Shown here: positions 44,662-54,200 of the stretch, in pieces
Numbering within the stretch: the first letter of the stretch is position 1
How the letters are laid out: every line of letters begins with the position of its first letter
Assembly (NCBI RefSeq): GCF_001189845.1
Contig: NZ_LFLZ01000032.1
Location: 1 to 64,000, forward strand
Origin: Bradyrhizobium tropiciagri
Lineage (GTDB): Bacteria; Pseudomonadota; Alphaproteobacteria; Rhizobiales; Xanthobacteraceae
DNA length: 64,000 nucleotides
Direction of reading: 5' to 3'
The notes under the pieces: generated by a model
Databases searched by the model: none
Told to the model about the DNA's origin: nothing
Seen by the model: the letters and a program-made list of their open reading frames with translations, nothing else
Translations under genes and position numbers: made by a program

Positions 44662-45942
44662 TCACCGCACCGAAAATGGCGCCTGATAGGGCCGGCCGAA
44701 CGGCACGCCGTTGACCACGGTCTGCACCGGCTTCAGCTGCAGATTGCCGTCGCGCTTGTTGTTGCGGGTGTCGACGAAGGTGACCGGGCCCTCGACCAGG
44801 TCCATGATCGCGACGTCGGCGGGCACGCCGCGCTGCAATGTGCCGATCTTCGGGGTGCGGTTGATGATCCGCGCCGGCACCGAGGTCGCCATCGCGACGA
44901 CCTGATCCAGCGAGGAGCCCATCGCCAGGAACTTGCTCATCACGTTCGGCAGGAACGGGATGCCGGGCGAATTGCCCGAGAAGACGTGGATGTCGGAGGA
45001 GATCGTGTCGGGCGTGCAGCCCGCAGGGATCGCGATCTCCGCCACGGTGAAATCGAAACTGCCGCCGCCATGGCCGACGTCGAACAGCACGCCGCGCTGC
45101 TTGGCCGCGAGCGCGGCCGGCAACAGCTTGCCGTCCTGCACGATGTTGGTAAAGGCGCCCGACATGTTCGGCGCGCCGGAGTAGGCGTGGGTGAGGATAT
45201 CGCCCGGGCGCAGCAGATTGAGGATGTCGGACATCAACTCCTTGGTCTCGACGCCGCCGATATGCACCATCATCCGCGCCGGCCAGCCGCACATCTCGCA
45301 GGCCTGGATGCCGCGCTTCAGCGGCTCGATGCCATGCTTGAAGATGACGTTCTCCGACATTCGCACCTTGACCCCGATCAGGAAGTCCGGGTTCTCGGCG
45401 AGCGCCATCGCGCAGGCTTCGACCTGGGCGTTGTCGATGTTGTAGAGCTCGGCCACCGGGAAAGCCGACAGGCCGTTATTGGCGATGTGGACGAAGGCGT
45501 AGATCCGCGCCCGCGACTGCGCCACGATGAAGCGCCGCAGCGCCGCGAGATTGTTGACGCCGGCATCGCCCGCCGAAACCACCGTCGTGGTGCCCTGGAA
45601 TTGCACCAGCTCGTCGGCGGGAATGCCGATCGCCGAACCATAGGGGTAGACATGGCAGTGCAGATCCACGAGGCCCGGCATCACCAGCTTGCCCGACGCG
45701 TCGATGGTCTTGCTGGCACGCGCAGCCGGGATCTCGTCCTCGATCGCTTCGATGAAGCCCCAGCGGATGCCGATGTCGCGCTTGCCGCGCAGCGACTGGC
45801 TGGGATCGATCACGTCGCCGCTCTTGATCACGAGGTCGAACTTGTCGTCCGGCCCCATCGCCGCAGCGGCCGGCCCTGCGATGACGCTCGCGGCGGCGGA
45901 TCCCGTAGCTTTCAAAAAATCCCGGCGTGAAAATCCACTCAC
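44662..45942 (-). CDS. Tat-exported amidohydrolase/deacetylase family metallohydrolase
   Basis: The 426-aa protein starts with a Tat signal (MSGFSRRDFLKATGSAAAS, RRxFLK). The amidohydrolase fold shows VMPGLVDLHCHVYPYG near residue 90 (HxH metal site), MVHIGGVETKEL near residue 225, LTHAYSGAPN near residue 250 and VGHGGGSFDF near residue 290. It is probably secreted to the periplasm and deacetylates or hydrolyses a ring or amide substrate that I cannot name. A frame with FDVGHGG and SSDIHVFSGNSPG is typical of the dihydroorotase-like deacetylase group. Confidence 0.88.
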   Translation of the reverse strand: MSGFSRRDFLKATGSAAASVIAGPAAAAMGPDDKFDLVIKSGDVIDPSQSLRGKRDIGIRWGFIEAIEDEIPAARASKTIDASGKLVMPGLVDLHCHVYPYGSAIGIPADELVQFQGTTTVVSAGDAGVNNLAALRRFIVAQSRARIYAFVHIANNGLSAFPVAELYNIDNAQVEACAMALAENPDFLIGVKVRMSENVIFKHGIEPLKRGIQACEMCGWPARMMVHIGGVETKELMSDILNLLRPGDILTHAYSGAPNMSGAFTNIVQDGKLLPAALAAKQRGVLFDVGHGGGSFDFTVAEIAIPAGCTPDTISSDIHVFSGNSPGIPFLPNVMSKFLAMGSSLDQVVAMATSVPARIINRTPKIGTLQRGVPADVAIMDLVEGPVTFVDTRNNKRDGNLQLKPVQTVVNGVPFGRPYQAPFSVR

Positions 45943-46049
45943 GGCAACGTCCCCCCGAACATTGATTTTTATGGCGCGATGATGCGTCGGACGCGGTGGT
46001 TACGCAAGACCACCTGAACAACCGTTCAGAAAACTCCGCCGGTTCCTGA

Positions 46050-46074
46050 GGAACGTTTCGATGACTGCACGGTT
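46050..46074 (+). promoter_or_regulatory. EcfG-like general stress promoter before the His-rich peptide gene
   Basis: GGAAC at 46050-46054 is followed after 16 bases by GGTT at 46071-46074, close to the GGAAC-N16/17-cGTT pattern of alphaproteobacterial EcfG promoters. The start codon lies 30 bp downstream. GTTCC-TGA-GGAAC (46042-46054) is also a palindrome that overlaps the first element. Confidence 0.45.
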
Positions 46075-46103
46075 TTCCCCTCGCATCATTTGAGGAGGAT
46101 GAA

Positions 46104-46322
46104 ATGAAAAAGATTGGTTTTGTTCTTGCGGCGATTGGTACGCTTGCAGTGGCCGTTCCGTCGATCGCGAGCGCCGAGACCGTCGTGATCAAGCGCGGCC
46201 ATCACCATCACTGGGATCGTGGTTGGGGCGCGCGCGCCGAGATGCGCCATGACCGTGGTTGGCATCGCGGCTGGCATCATGACCATGACCGCACGGTCGT
46301 GATCCGGCGCGATCGCTACTAA
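46104..46322 (+). CDS. Small secreted histidine- and arginine-rich protein
   Basis: The 72-aa protein has a signal peptide (MKKIGFVLAAIGTLAVAVPS, cleavage near ASA-ET), leaving about 47 residues. The mature part is rich in His, Arg and Trp (KRGHHHHWDRGWGARAEM, HRGWHHDHDRTVVIRRDR). The His clusters could bind Zn, Cu or Ni in the periplasm; this is inference. A strong GAGGAGG ribosome site, an EcfG-like promoter and a clean terminator frame it. I do not recognise a named family, though small secreted His-rich proteins are frequent in Bradyrhizobium. Confidence 0.8.
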   Translation: MKKIGFVLAAIGTLAVAVPSIASAETVVIKRGHHHHWDRGWGARAEMRHDRGWHRGWHHDHDRTVVIRRDRY

Positions 46323-46368
46323 GGAATCGAGACCGAAGACCTGCAAACACGAAAAGACCGACACAACG

Positions 46369-46401
46369 GAAAATGGCTCCTCGCGGAGCCATTTTCTTTT
46401 T
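46369..46401 (+). terminator. Rho-independent terminator of the His-rich gene
   Basis: GAAAATGGCTCC - TCGC - GGAGCCATTTTC is a 12-bp perfect stem followed by five Ts. It also lies 28 bp from the end of the convergent aldo/keto reductase gene and may act both ways. Confidence 0.9.
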
Positions 46402-46428
46402 CAACATTCGTATCGGATGGTCGACGGC

Positions 46429-47247
46429 TCAATCCCACGCCGGAGCAAAGCCCGGATTGACGCAGCGCATATCCTTGCGCAGCGCGGCGATCGCCTTGCG
46501 GTCGTCGTCGTCGAGCCTGACCTTCAGCGCGTCGAGATTGGCCTGTTGGCTTTCGGCGCGTGAGGCTTTCGGGATCGCCGCAACGCCGTCCTGATCGAGC
46601 AGCCATTTCAGCGCCACCTGCGCCGCGGTCGCATCATGCTTGCGGCCGATCTTCGCCAGCGTTTCGTCGGTCGCGAAACGTCCCTGCGCCAGCGGACAAT
46701 AGGCCACCAGCGGGATCGATTTCGCGGCGAGATATTTCCGCACCGGCGTCTGGTCCAGCATCGCGTGATATTCGATCTGGTTACAGGCAATCGGCGCCTT
46801 GATGTCCTCGACCACGGTCCTGAGCAGCGCGGTGGTGAAATTGGCGACCCCGATCGCGCGGGTGCGGCCCTCTTCCTTCAGCTGCATCACTGTCTCGAAC
46901 ACGGCCGGCAGCTTCATGCTCCGCGACGGCCAGTGCACCAGATAGAGATCGACGTGATCGAGCCGCTGCTTGTTCAGGCTCGCGTCGAACGCCTTGCGGA
47001 TCGCATCCGGCGCCAGGTTCTCGTGCCAGACCTTGGTGGTCACATGCAGGTCCTTGCGCGCGACCTTCGCCGCCGCGATCGCCTCTCCGATCGCCTCTTC
47101 GTTGCCGTACATCTCGGCGGTGTCGATGTGCCGGTAACCGAGCCCAAGCGCGCTCTCGACCGCCGCACGGCAGGTATCGCCCTGCATGCGGAAGGTGCCG
47201 AGGCCGAGCTGCGGCAGGCTGATGCCCTGTGTTTGCAGATTTTCCAT
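46429..47247 (-). CDS. Aldo/keto reductase
   Basis: The 272-aa TIM-barrel NADPH enzyme shows the catalytic Asp, Tyr and Lys in HIDTAEMYGNEE (residues about 38-50) and TTKVWHENLAP, the catalytic His in VDLYLVHWPS, and the cofactor region AIPKASRAESQQANLDAL near residue 227. It probably reduces small aldehydes or ketones (AKR5-like, similar to 2,5-diketo-D-gluconate reductases). The start is ATG 47247. It converges with the His-rich peptide gene. Confidence 0.9.
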   Translation of the reverse strand: MENLQTQGISLPQLGLGTFRMQGDTCRAAVESALGLGYRHIDTAEMYGNEEAIGEAIAAAKVARKDLHVTTKVWHENLAPDAIRKAFDASLNKQRLDHVDLYLVHWPSRSMKLPAVFETVMQLKEEGRTRAIGVANFTTALLRTVVEDIKAPIACNQIEYHAMLDQTPVRKYLAAKSIPLVAYCPLAQGRFATDETLAKIGRKHDATAAQVALKWLLDQDGVAAIPKASRAESQQANLDALKVRLDDDDRKAIAALRKDMRCVNPGFAPAWD

Positions 47248-47711
47248 GGATAGCTCCTGACGCGTGGGACGCCGATGAAATCGACGACGTCACGCCAGCA
47301 AATCGCTTTGTGGGAATGAAATTGGCAGAACTGCCGGTGCGTAGTCTGCCCGCAAACCGGCCCTGCGGGCAAGGCGCCCGGCAATCAAGATGTCGCGACG
47401 GAATTACAGGGATCCAGGGCGCGGGTTCATTGGCACGCAGCCAAATACGGATGGATGCGAGCTTGACGAATGCGATCAGCAAGATTTGGACGATCGGCAT
47501 TTCCGAGATGCCGTTACCGGACATGCTGCGGCATGCCAAAAATCAACGCAAATGGGCCCATAGCTGACACCGACCACTTGGCGTAGGATTGCGCGATCCA
47601 CGTCAAGCATTCCCTCAAGGTCGGTTTCACACTCCTGTCATTTTTCCTGAGCAGCAGAAGCGCAACATCGATCGCCTTCCATCACCACAAAAAGAATCGG
47701 AGCACCAGGCA
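47248..47711. other. Gene-poor region upstream of the aldo/keto reductase and the hydrolase pseudogene
   Basis: The stretch has a small GCCCGCA...TGCGGGC hairpin near 47349-47371. No coding frame with family-like sequence is seen. It may contain promoters of the two divergent neighbours. Confidence 0.4.
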
Positions 47712-48631
47712 ATGCGTTCGATCCGTTCTTTAATCAATTGGGCTCTCACGATCGTCGTTTTGTATTTCATGTGTTTCAACCTGCAAGCCAACGCCGCGCC
47801 ACGCTGGCCGTTGCCGGAGGGTATAAAGTCGGCAGAGGTCAATGGTTACGACATGGCGTATCAGGAGGCGGGCTCTGGCCCAATCATCGTCTTGGTGCAC
47901 GGGTCGCTGGCCGACTACAGAATCTGGAACGCCCTCGTTCCGGCTTTTGCCAAACGCTTTCACGTTATCGCCGTCTCCTTGCGTCACTATTATCCCGAGA
48001 AGTGGGACGGTAGCGGCAACGATTTTCCTTTGAACAACACGCAGACGACGTCGTGGCGCTGATCAAGAAATTGAATCTTGGACAGGTGCATCTGCTCGGC
48101 CATTCGAGAGGAGGTGGGGTCGCCTTGACCGTGGCCAAAACCCATCCGGAGGTCATCAAGACATTGATCCTTGCTGACTCGGTCGGTTTGGAGGCGCTGC
48201 TCCCCGACACGCCCGAGGCTCAAAAGACTGCGCAGGTGACCCAAGAGCGCATCGATACGCTTCGTAAGAATCTTGCCGCAGGCAATGTTGAGCTTGCTGC
48301 GCAGGTCTTTGTCGACTCGCTCAGCGGGCCGGGGGCTTGGGCTACGCGAACCCCCGCACAATGAGAGCGGTTGTTTGACAATTTAGGTACCGCGGCGCAG
48401 CTGGGCGTGGCCCCTGCAACGAGCTGCGAGCAAGTAGCAAAATTCAATTTCCCAATTCTGATCCTGCACGGGGAGAAGAGTCCGAAGAACTTTTATGCCA
48501 TGTCGGCGGCCATGCGAGACTGCAAACCAATAGCCGAGCCGATTGTTGTACCCAACGCCGCGCATATCATGTTTATCGATAATGCTCCCGTCTTCAATGC
48601 GGCAGTGTTCGGCTTCCTGTCTCATGACTGA
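47712..48631 (+). pseudogene. Alpha/beta hydrolase with a frameshift and a premature stop
   Basis: The protein begins with a signal peptide-like stretch (IRSLINWALTIVVLYFMCFN) and the HG motif IVLVHGSLAD. The nucleophile elbow GHSRGGG follows after the frame changes near 48023-48026, where one T is missing from a T run (DFSFEQHADDVVALIKKL is recovered on repair). A second defect, an in-frame TGA at 48362-48364 (TPAQ-stop-ERLFDN), would be a single C to T change from CGA. The C-terminal Asp/His part (LHGEKSP, NAAHIMFID) is intact. With two lesions this is the best candidate for a true pseudogene here. The intact form would have 306 aa. Confidence 0.8.
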
Positions 48632-48793
48632 CTGAGGGGTTGAAAACCACTCGACGCATCCGAAGATGCATGGAGCGCAAATATGCGCTCCTGGCCGATC
48701 GCGTCGTTTCGCTGTTTTGCAACAATATACCGGCTACCGGGGCACAGCGGACTCTGACAAGCCGTCGGCCCGGCGCGCCTACGTGTTCACGGC

Positions 48794-50374
48794 CTAGATG
48801 TGCTGCGTCATGATCTGGCCGGGCCGCGCGTCCGGCCGCGGCTCGATGTCGACCGACCAGAGATCGTGGTCGTCGACGTCCTTCAGCGTCACCGTCATCA
48901 CGCCGGTCCTGCCGTCGATGTCGACGCGGCCGAAGAATTGCAGGCCGAAGCAGGGCGCGAGATTGTCGCCCTGCTCGGCCGAGCAGCCCTTCTGGTACAT
49001 CGCCTTCGGGCCGAAGGTGTTATCGAGCTCGCCGGGCGACCAGGTGCCGGCATGCAGCGGGCCGGAGACGAACTCCCAGAACGGCTCGAACTCCTGGAAC
49101 ACCGCGCGGTTCGGATCATAGTGATGCGCGGCGGTGTAGTGCATGTCGGCGGTGAGCCACACCGTGTTGCGGACGCCGGCGCGCTTCATGAACGACAGCA
49201 GATCGGCGATCTCGTGCTCGCGCCGCTCGGGCGGCCCGTCGCCGAGCGCGACCGCATCGAGGCTGATGAGCCCGATTGGCAGATCGGCTGCGATCACCTT
49301 CCAGGTCGCATCCGACGCCACCAGCTCGCGCTTCAGCCAGGCAAGCTGGCTCGCGCCGAGGATGAACGCCTGGTCCGGATCGCCCTGCTTGTTCCAGTCG
49401 GAATCGCGGTAGGAGCGCATGTCGATGATGAAGACATCGAGCAGCGGCCCGTAGGCGATCTTGCGATAGACCCGGCCGTCGCGCTCCGGCATCAGCCGCA
49501 TCGGCATGAACTCGTGGAACGCGCGGCGCGCCCGCGCCACCAGGCGCGAGCTGCCGTCCGCGTCGTAGCCGGTCGAATCAGCGGTGCCGATCGGCGACCA
49601 GTCGTCGGCCACCTCATGGTCGTCCCATTGCGCAAAGACAGGCACTTCGGCATGGAAGGCGCGGAAATTCTCGTCGAGCCAGTTGTATTTGTAGTTGCCG
49701 CGAAACTGCTCAAGAGTCTGCGCAACAACCGATTTCTCCTCGGTGACGATGTTGCGCCAGACTTCCCCGTTGGGGAGCTTCTGCTGCGATGGCACCGTGC
49801 AATCCGCATAAATGTGATCGCCGGAATGGATGAAGAAATCCGGGCGCTCATTCAGCATGGTGCGGTAGCTGCGCAAGCCGCCGCGCGCGGGATCGATGCC
49901 CCAGCCTTGCCCGACGACGTCACCGGACCAGACGAAGGAGACCGAACGGCGGTCGAGCGGCGCGGTGCGGAAATGCCCGACCCGGCTCTCGCCTGATAGG
50001 CCCTCGCGGTCCTCGAAGCGCACGCGGTAGAACAGGTCCTGGCCCGGCGGCAGGCCATCGAGCAGCAGTTTGGCGGTGAAGTCGCGCTCCGGCAGGGCGT
50101 CGGCGGTTGCGGTGCGCAGGATGGTGGCGAAGCTCTCGACCGCATCACATTCGATGCGCATGCGCGCGGCGCGATCGGCGCGGGCCCAGATCACAGCGGA
50201 ATCACTTGCGACGTCACCGGACTGGATGCCGGCGATCGAAGGCCGATCCGCCGCACGGCTCAGATAGGGTCTTGCCAGCGCGCCCAATCCCGCCAGCGCG
50301 GCGGTGGACGCCGAGCGCACCAGAAGCTGACGCCGGGTGAGGCCTCGCCGCCTCGCGGAGATCGCAGTCGGCAT
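48794..50374 (-). CDS. phoD: PhoD-type alkaline phosphatase
   Basis: The 526-aa protein has a Tat signal (RRGLTRRQLLVRSASTAALAG) and a PhoD N-terminal domain (AGIQSGDVASDSAVIWARADR, residues about 48-140) followed by the phosphatase domain. Metal-site motifs are HSGDHIYADC near residue 190, FAQWDDHEVADDW near residue 250 and VWLTADMHYTAAHH near residue 405. It is predicted to release phosphate from phosphomono- and phosphodiesters outside the cytoplasm, using Ca2+ and Fe3+ in known PhoDs. A Pho-box was not found upstream; the upstream area is a repeat. Confidence 0.93.
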   Translation of the reverse strand: MPTAISARRRGLTRRQLLVRSASTAALAGLGALARPYLSRAADRPSIAGIQSGDVASDSAVIWARADRAARMRIECDAVESFATILRTATADALPERDFTAKLLLDGLPPGQDLFYRVRFEDREGLSGESRVGHFRTAPLDRRSVSFVWSGDVVGQGWGIDPARGGLRSYRTMLNERPDFFIHSGDHIYADCTVPSQQKLPNGEVWRNIVTEEKSVVAQTLEQFRGNYKYNWLDENFRAFHAEVPVFAQWDDHEVADDWSPIGTADSTGYDADGSSRLVARARRAFHEFMPMRLMPERDGRVYRKIAYGPLLDVFIIDMRSYRDSDWNKQGDPDQAFILGASQLAWLKRELVASDATWKVIAADLPIGLISLDAVALGDGPPERREHEIADLLSFMKRAGVRNTVWLTADMHYTAAHHYDPNRAVFQEFEPFWEFVSGPLHAGTWSPGELDNTFGPKAMYQKGCSAEQGDNLAPCFGLQFFGRVDIDGRTGVMTVTLKDVDDHDLWSVDIEPRPDARPGQIMTQHI

Positions 50375-50511
50375 ACGGTAACCTTCGTCGAATCCTGACG
50401 AGGGTTTTGCCTGCGCCGTTTGACTCCGGACTTACAGTTTCTTGACTCTCCGCCGACGGTTTTGCGACGGCGGGATGACTCTCGGGGGAGAGATGGCAAC
50501 GGCGTCTCACC

Positions 50512-50616
50512 CGTCATCCTGAGGTGCGAGCGGAGCGAGCCTCGAAGGATGAATCGGCCGCAGACGGGCCGTGCATCCTTCGAGACGCGCGCAAGAGCGC
50601 GCTCCTCAGGATGACG
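50512..50616. repeat. Palindromic repeat, GTCATCCTGAGGTGCG family, copy 2
   Basis: The arms are CGTCATCCTGAGGTGCGAGC and CTCCTCAGGATGACG, with GCCTCGAAGGATG / CATCCTTCGAGAC inside. It matches 37976-38083. It lies upstream of phoD and downstream of the basic secreted protein gene. Confidence 0.85.
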
Positions 50617-50672
50617 GGGTTGGTATGCGAACGCGTGCGTAGGCCGGCGTGAGACACCGCCGCGGCCGCGCC

Positions 50673-51122
50673 TCACCGCTGCCAGTTGCAGATGCCGCCG
50701 GTGCGGCACGGCCAGGTCTGGATCCGGGTGTCGCGGGCTTCCGCATTGAGCGGGTTGGAATGCCGGCGCGCGAGCTTGGCGCGGGCGGGAACGTGCGCGA
50801 GCGCGCGCTTCCGCTCATGCGGCGCCGCCTCACGAGGCTCCGTCACCCTGGTCGTCCGCACGGGCTTCTGCCGCTCGACCTTCGGCTCCTCGACCTTCGG
50901 CTCGACGGCTGCATGCTGATCCGGACCATGATCGTTCTTGGCCTCGACTGGAACCGGCTCGAACTGCGCCGGCGGGCCAAGCGGCTTCGGCGACAGCACG
51001 GCTCGGGAGAGATCGAGGCTGAAGAACTCGCTCGGGCGGTAGTCGTCAGCAAACGCCACGCCACCCAGAGCCAGGCACGCGGTACAAACAGTTGCAACGA
51101 AAACGCTTTTCAGGACCGTCAA
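50673..51122 (-). CDS. Hypothetical secreted Pro/Arg-rich protein
   Basis: The 149-aa protein starts with a signal peptide (MTVLKSVFVATVCTACLALG, cleavage near AFA-DD). The mature part has an acidic/Pro-rich linker (VEPKVEEPKVERQKPVR) and a basic C-terminal half with ARAKLARRHSNPLN; the C terminus is TWPCRTGGICNWQR with two Cys. I do not recognise the family. It is probably periplasmic. The promoter would lie in the 137 bp before the start, opposite the end of the ferredoxin oxidoreductase gene. Confidence 0.6.
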   Translation of the reverse strand: MTVLKSVFVATVCTACLALGGVAFADDYRPSEFFSLDLSRAVLSPKPLGPPAQFEPVPVEAKNDHGPDQHAAVEPKVEEPKVERQKPVRTTRVTEPREAAPHERKRALAHVPARAKLARRHSNPLNAEARDTRIQTWPCRTGGICNWQR

Positions 51123-51259
51123 AAGGGCCTCCTGAAATCACTCGAACAGAACAGCCATCATGTAGGGACCCGGCCACGCGAATCCAGCCGCAGGTTGCGG
51201 GCAAGGTTACCGGTCAACGATGGCAGCAGGGGAAAAGTTCCCGCTGCCCACCGCCTGGC

Positions 51260-54200
51260 CTATTCCGCCGCCTGCGCCAGCGGCTGGCCGATCGCGCGCT
51301 CCAGCCGCGCGCATTCGGTGCGATAGCGGGCGACGTTGCCTTCCTTGATGTGGCCATAGCCGCGCACGAGGTCCGCAGCCTTCGCCAGCGCCACGAGGCG
51401 CGGCAGATCGAGCGGCTTCTTGCCGTCGAGATGACGCAGGATCATCGCGGAATAATCCACCGGCAATGCGCGCTCCATCTTGCGTTCGGCGGTGTAGCCG
51501 AAGATGTCGAACGCGGTGCCGCGCAGGCCCTTCAGCCCCGCCAGCAGGCCGAACGCCTTGAAGATCCACGGCCCGAACTCACGCTTCTGCAAACGCCCGG
51601 TGACGGGATCGCGCTGCGCCAGCAGCGGCGGCGCCAACAGGACCTTCAAGCCGGAATTGCCCTCGAACTGCTCCCTCAAGGCCTTGCTGAATTCGCCGTC
51701 GGAATAGAGCCGCGCGACCTCGTATTCGTCCTTGTAGGCCATCAGCTTGAACAGGCCTTTTGCAAAAGCCTCGGTCAGGTCCTGCGATCCCGGCGCTGCC
51801 GCGGCTTCGGCCGAGCGGACCCGCGCGACGTCGTCGAGATAGCGCCTGGCGTAGGCCGCATCCTGATAGTCTGTGAGGAATTTGGCACGGAACGCGATCG
51901 CCTCATCGAGCGTCTTCTTGGCCGGCGCGGCACCGGCGCTCTTGAACCGCGCAGCACTGACCACGCGCTGCAGATCGTGCGCGGCGAGCCGGCCCCACGA
52001 GAACGCGGTCTTGTTCAACTCGATGGCGGCGCCATTGAGCTCGATCGCCCTCAGGATCGCCTCGAGCGACAGCGGGATCGCGCCGCGCTGGAACGCGAAG
52101 CCCAGCATGAAGGCGTTGGTCGCGATGCTGTCGCCCATCAGCGCGGTGGCAAGCCCGGTGGCATCGAGGATGTCGAGATCACCCGGCGTTACCGCGCCGT
52201 TCAGCGCGTCGCGCATCGAGCTGGCTTCAAAGTCGATATCGGGATCGATCACGAAGCTCGCGGTCGGCAGCAAATCGGCGTTGACAACGGCACGGGTGAC
52301 GCCGCGCTCGGCGCGGCTCAGCGCCGGCACGCTGGTGGCGACGACGAGGTCGCAGCCCAGGATCAGATTGGCATTGCCGGGCGCGATGCGGACCGTGGTC
52401 AGCATGTCGGACGCAGGCGCGAGCCGGACATGGCTCATGACCGCGCCGTTCTTCTGCGACAGGCCGGTGAAGTCGAGCGTCGAGCAGGCGAGCCCCTCGA
52501 CATGCGCGGCCATGCCGAGCAGCGCGCCGATGGTGATCACGCCGGTGCCGCCGATGCCGGTGATCAGGATGTTGTAGGGAGCGCTCAGCGCGGCCGCGGG
52601 CGGCGTCGGCAGGTCGGCGAACAACGCCTTCGGATCGGCCGCGGTGCGATCGGCCTTGCGCAGCTTGGGATCCTGCACCATCACGAAGCTCGGGCAGAAG
52701 CCCTCGATGCAGGAGAAATCCTTGTTGCAGTTCGACTGGTCGATGCGGCGCTTGCGGCCGAGCTCGGTCTCCAGCGGCTGCACCGAGACGCAGTTCGACG
52801 CCACCGAGCAGTCGCCGCAGCCTTCGCAGACGCGCTCATTGATGAAGACGCGCTTGGCCGGATCGGGAAACAGCCCGCGCTTGCGGCGGCGGCGCTTCTC
52901 GGCGGCACAGGTCTGGTCGTAGATCAGGACGGTGAGGCCCTCGATCTCGCGCAAGGTGCGCTGCACGGCATCGAGCTCGCGGCGATGATGGATGGTGGCG
53001 CCGGACGGGAAATAATTGGCGGGATATTTGTCGGGATCGTCGGAGACGATCGCAAGCTTCTTGGTGCCCTCCGCCCAGACCTGATGCGCGATCTGCGCCA
53101 CCGTGAAGCCGCCCTCGGCGGGCTGGCCGCCGGTCATCGCGACCGCGTCGTTGTAGAGGATCTTGTAGGTGATGTTGACGCCGGCCGCGGCGGCCGCGCG
53201 CAGCGCCAGCAGACCCGAATGCGTATAGGTGCCGTCGCCGAGGTTCTGGAACACGTGCTGTTCGCTGGTGAACGGCGCCTGCCCGATCCAGCTCACGCCC
53301 TCCGCGCCCATATGCGAGATGGTCTGGGTGTTGCGGTTCGGCACCGACAGCGCCATGCCGTGACAGCCGATGCCGGCCATGGCGCGGCTGCCTTCGGGAA
53401 TCTTGGTCGACGAATTGTGCGGGCAGCCCGAGCAGAAATACGGCGTGCGCGACAGCTTCGCGGCGCCCGTGCCCTCGGCCGGGCGATCGAACGCCTCGAG
53501 TTTTGCGAGGCGCTGCTCCAGCAGCGGACTGCGATGGCCGAGCTTGCGCAGCCGCGCCACCACGGCGGCCGCAACCATGGTCGGCGTCAATTCGCCCTCG
53601 CTCGGCAGCAGCGGCGCGCCGCTCTCGTCGCGCTTGCCGACCACCGACGGACGCCTCGACGCGTCCATGTTGTAGAGGATGCGGACCAGCTGGTCCTCGA
53701 TGAAGCCACGCTTCTCTTCGACAACCAGCACGTCCTGCAGGCCCTCGGCGAAGGCGCGCGCGCCATTGGCTTCAAGCGGCCAGGTCAGCGCCACCTTGTA
53801 GATGCGCAAGCCCAGCGCTTGCGCCTCGGCATCGGTGATGCCGAGATCGGCGAGCGCCTGGCGCAGGTCGAGATAGGCCTTGCCGGTCGCCATGATGCCG
53901 AGCCGCGCCGGCCTGGAATCCAGCACGATGCGATCGAACCGGTTGGCGCGGGCGAAGGCGGCGACCGCCTCCATCTTGGGCCCGTGCAGCCTGCGCTCGG
54001 CCTCCAGTGGCGGGTCCGGCCAGCGGATCGAGAGCCCGTCCGGCGGCATCTCGAAATCGTCGGGCATGATGATCTTGATGCGATCGGGATCGCTGACGAT
54101 CGAGGCCGAGCTTTCCACCGTCTCGGAAATCGCCTTGAAGCCGACCCAGCAGCCGGAATAGCGCGACAGCGCGAAACCGAGGATGCCGAGGTCGAGATAG

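Noticed and set aside
48362..48364. In-frame TGA as a selenocysteine codon in the hydrolase
   Set aside because: The family has no redox Cys/Sec at this place, no SECIS-like hairpin is evident, and a frameshift lies in the same gene.
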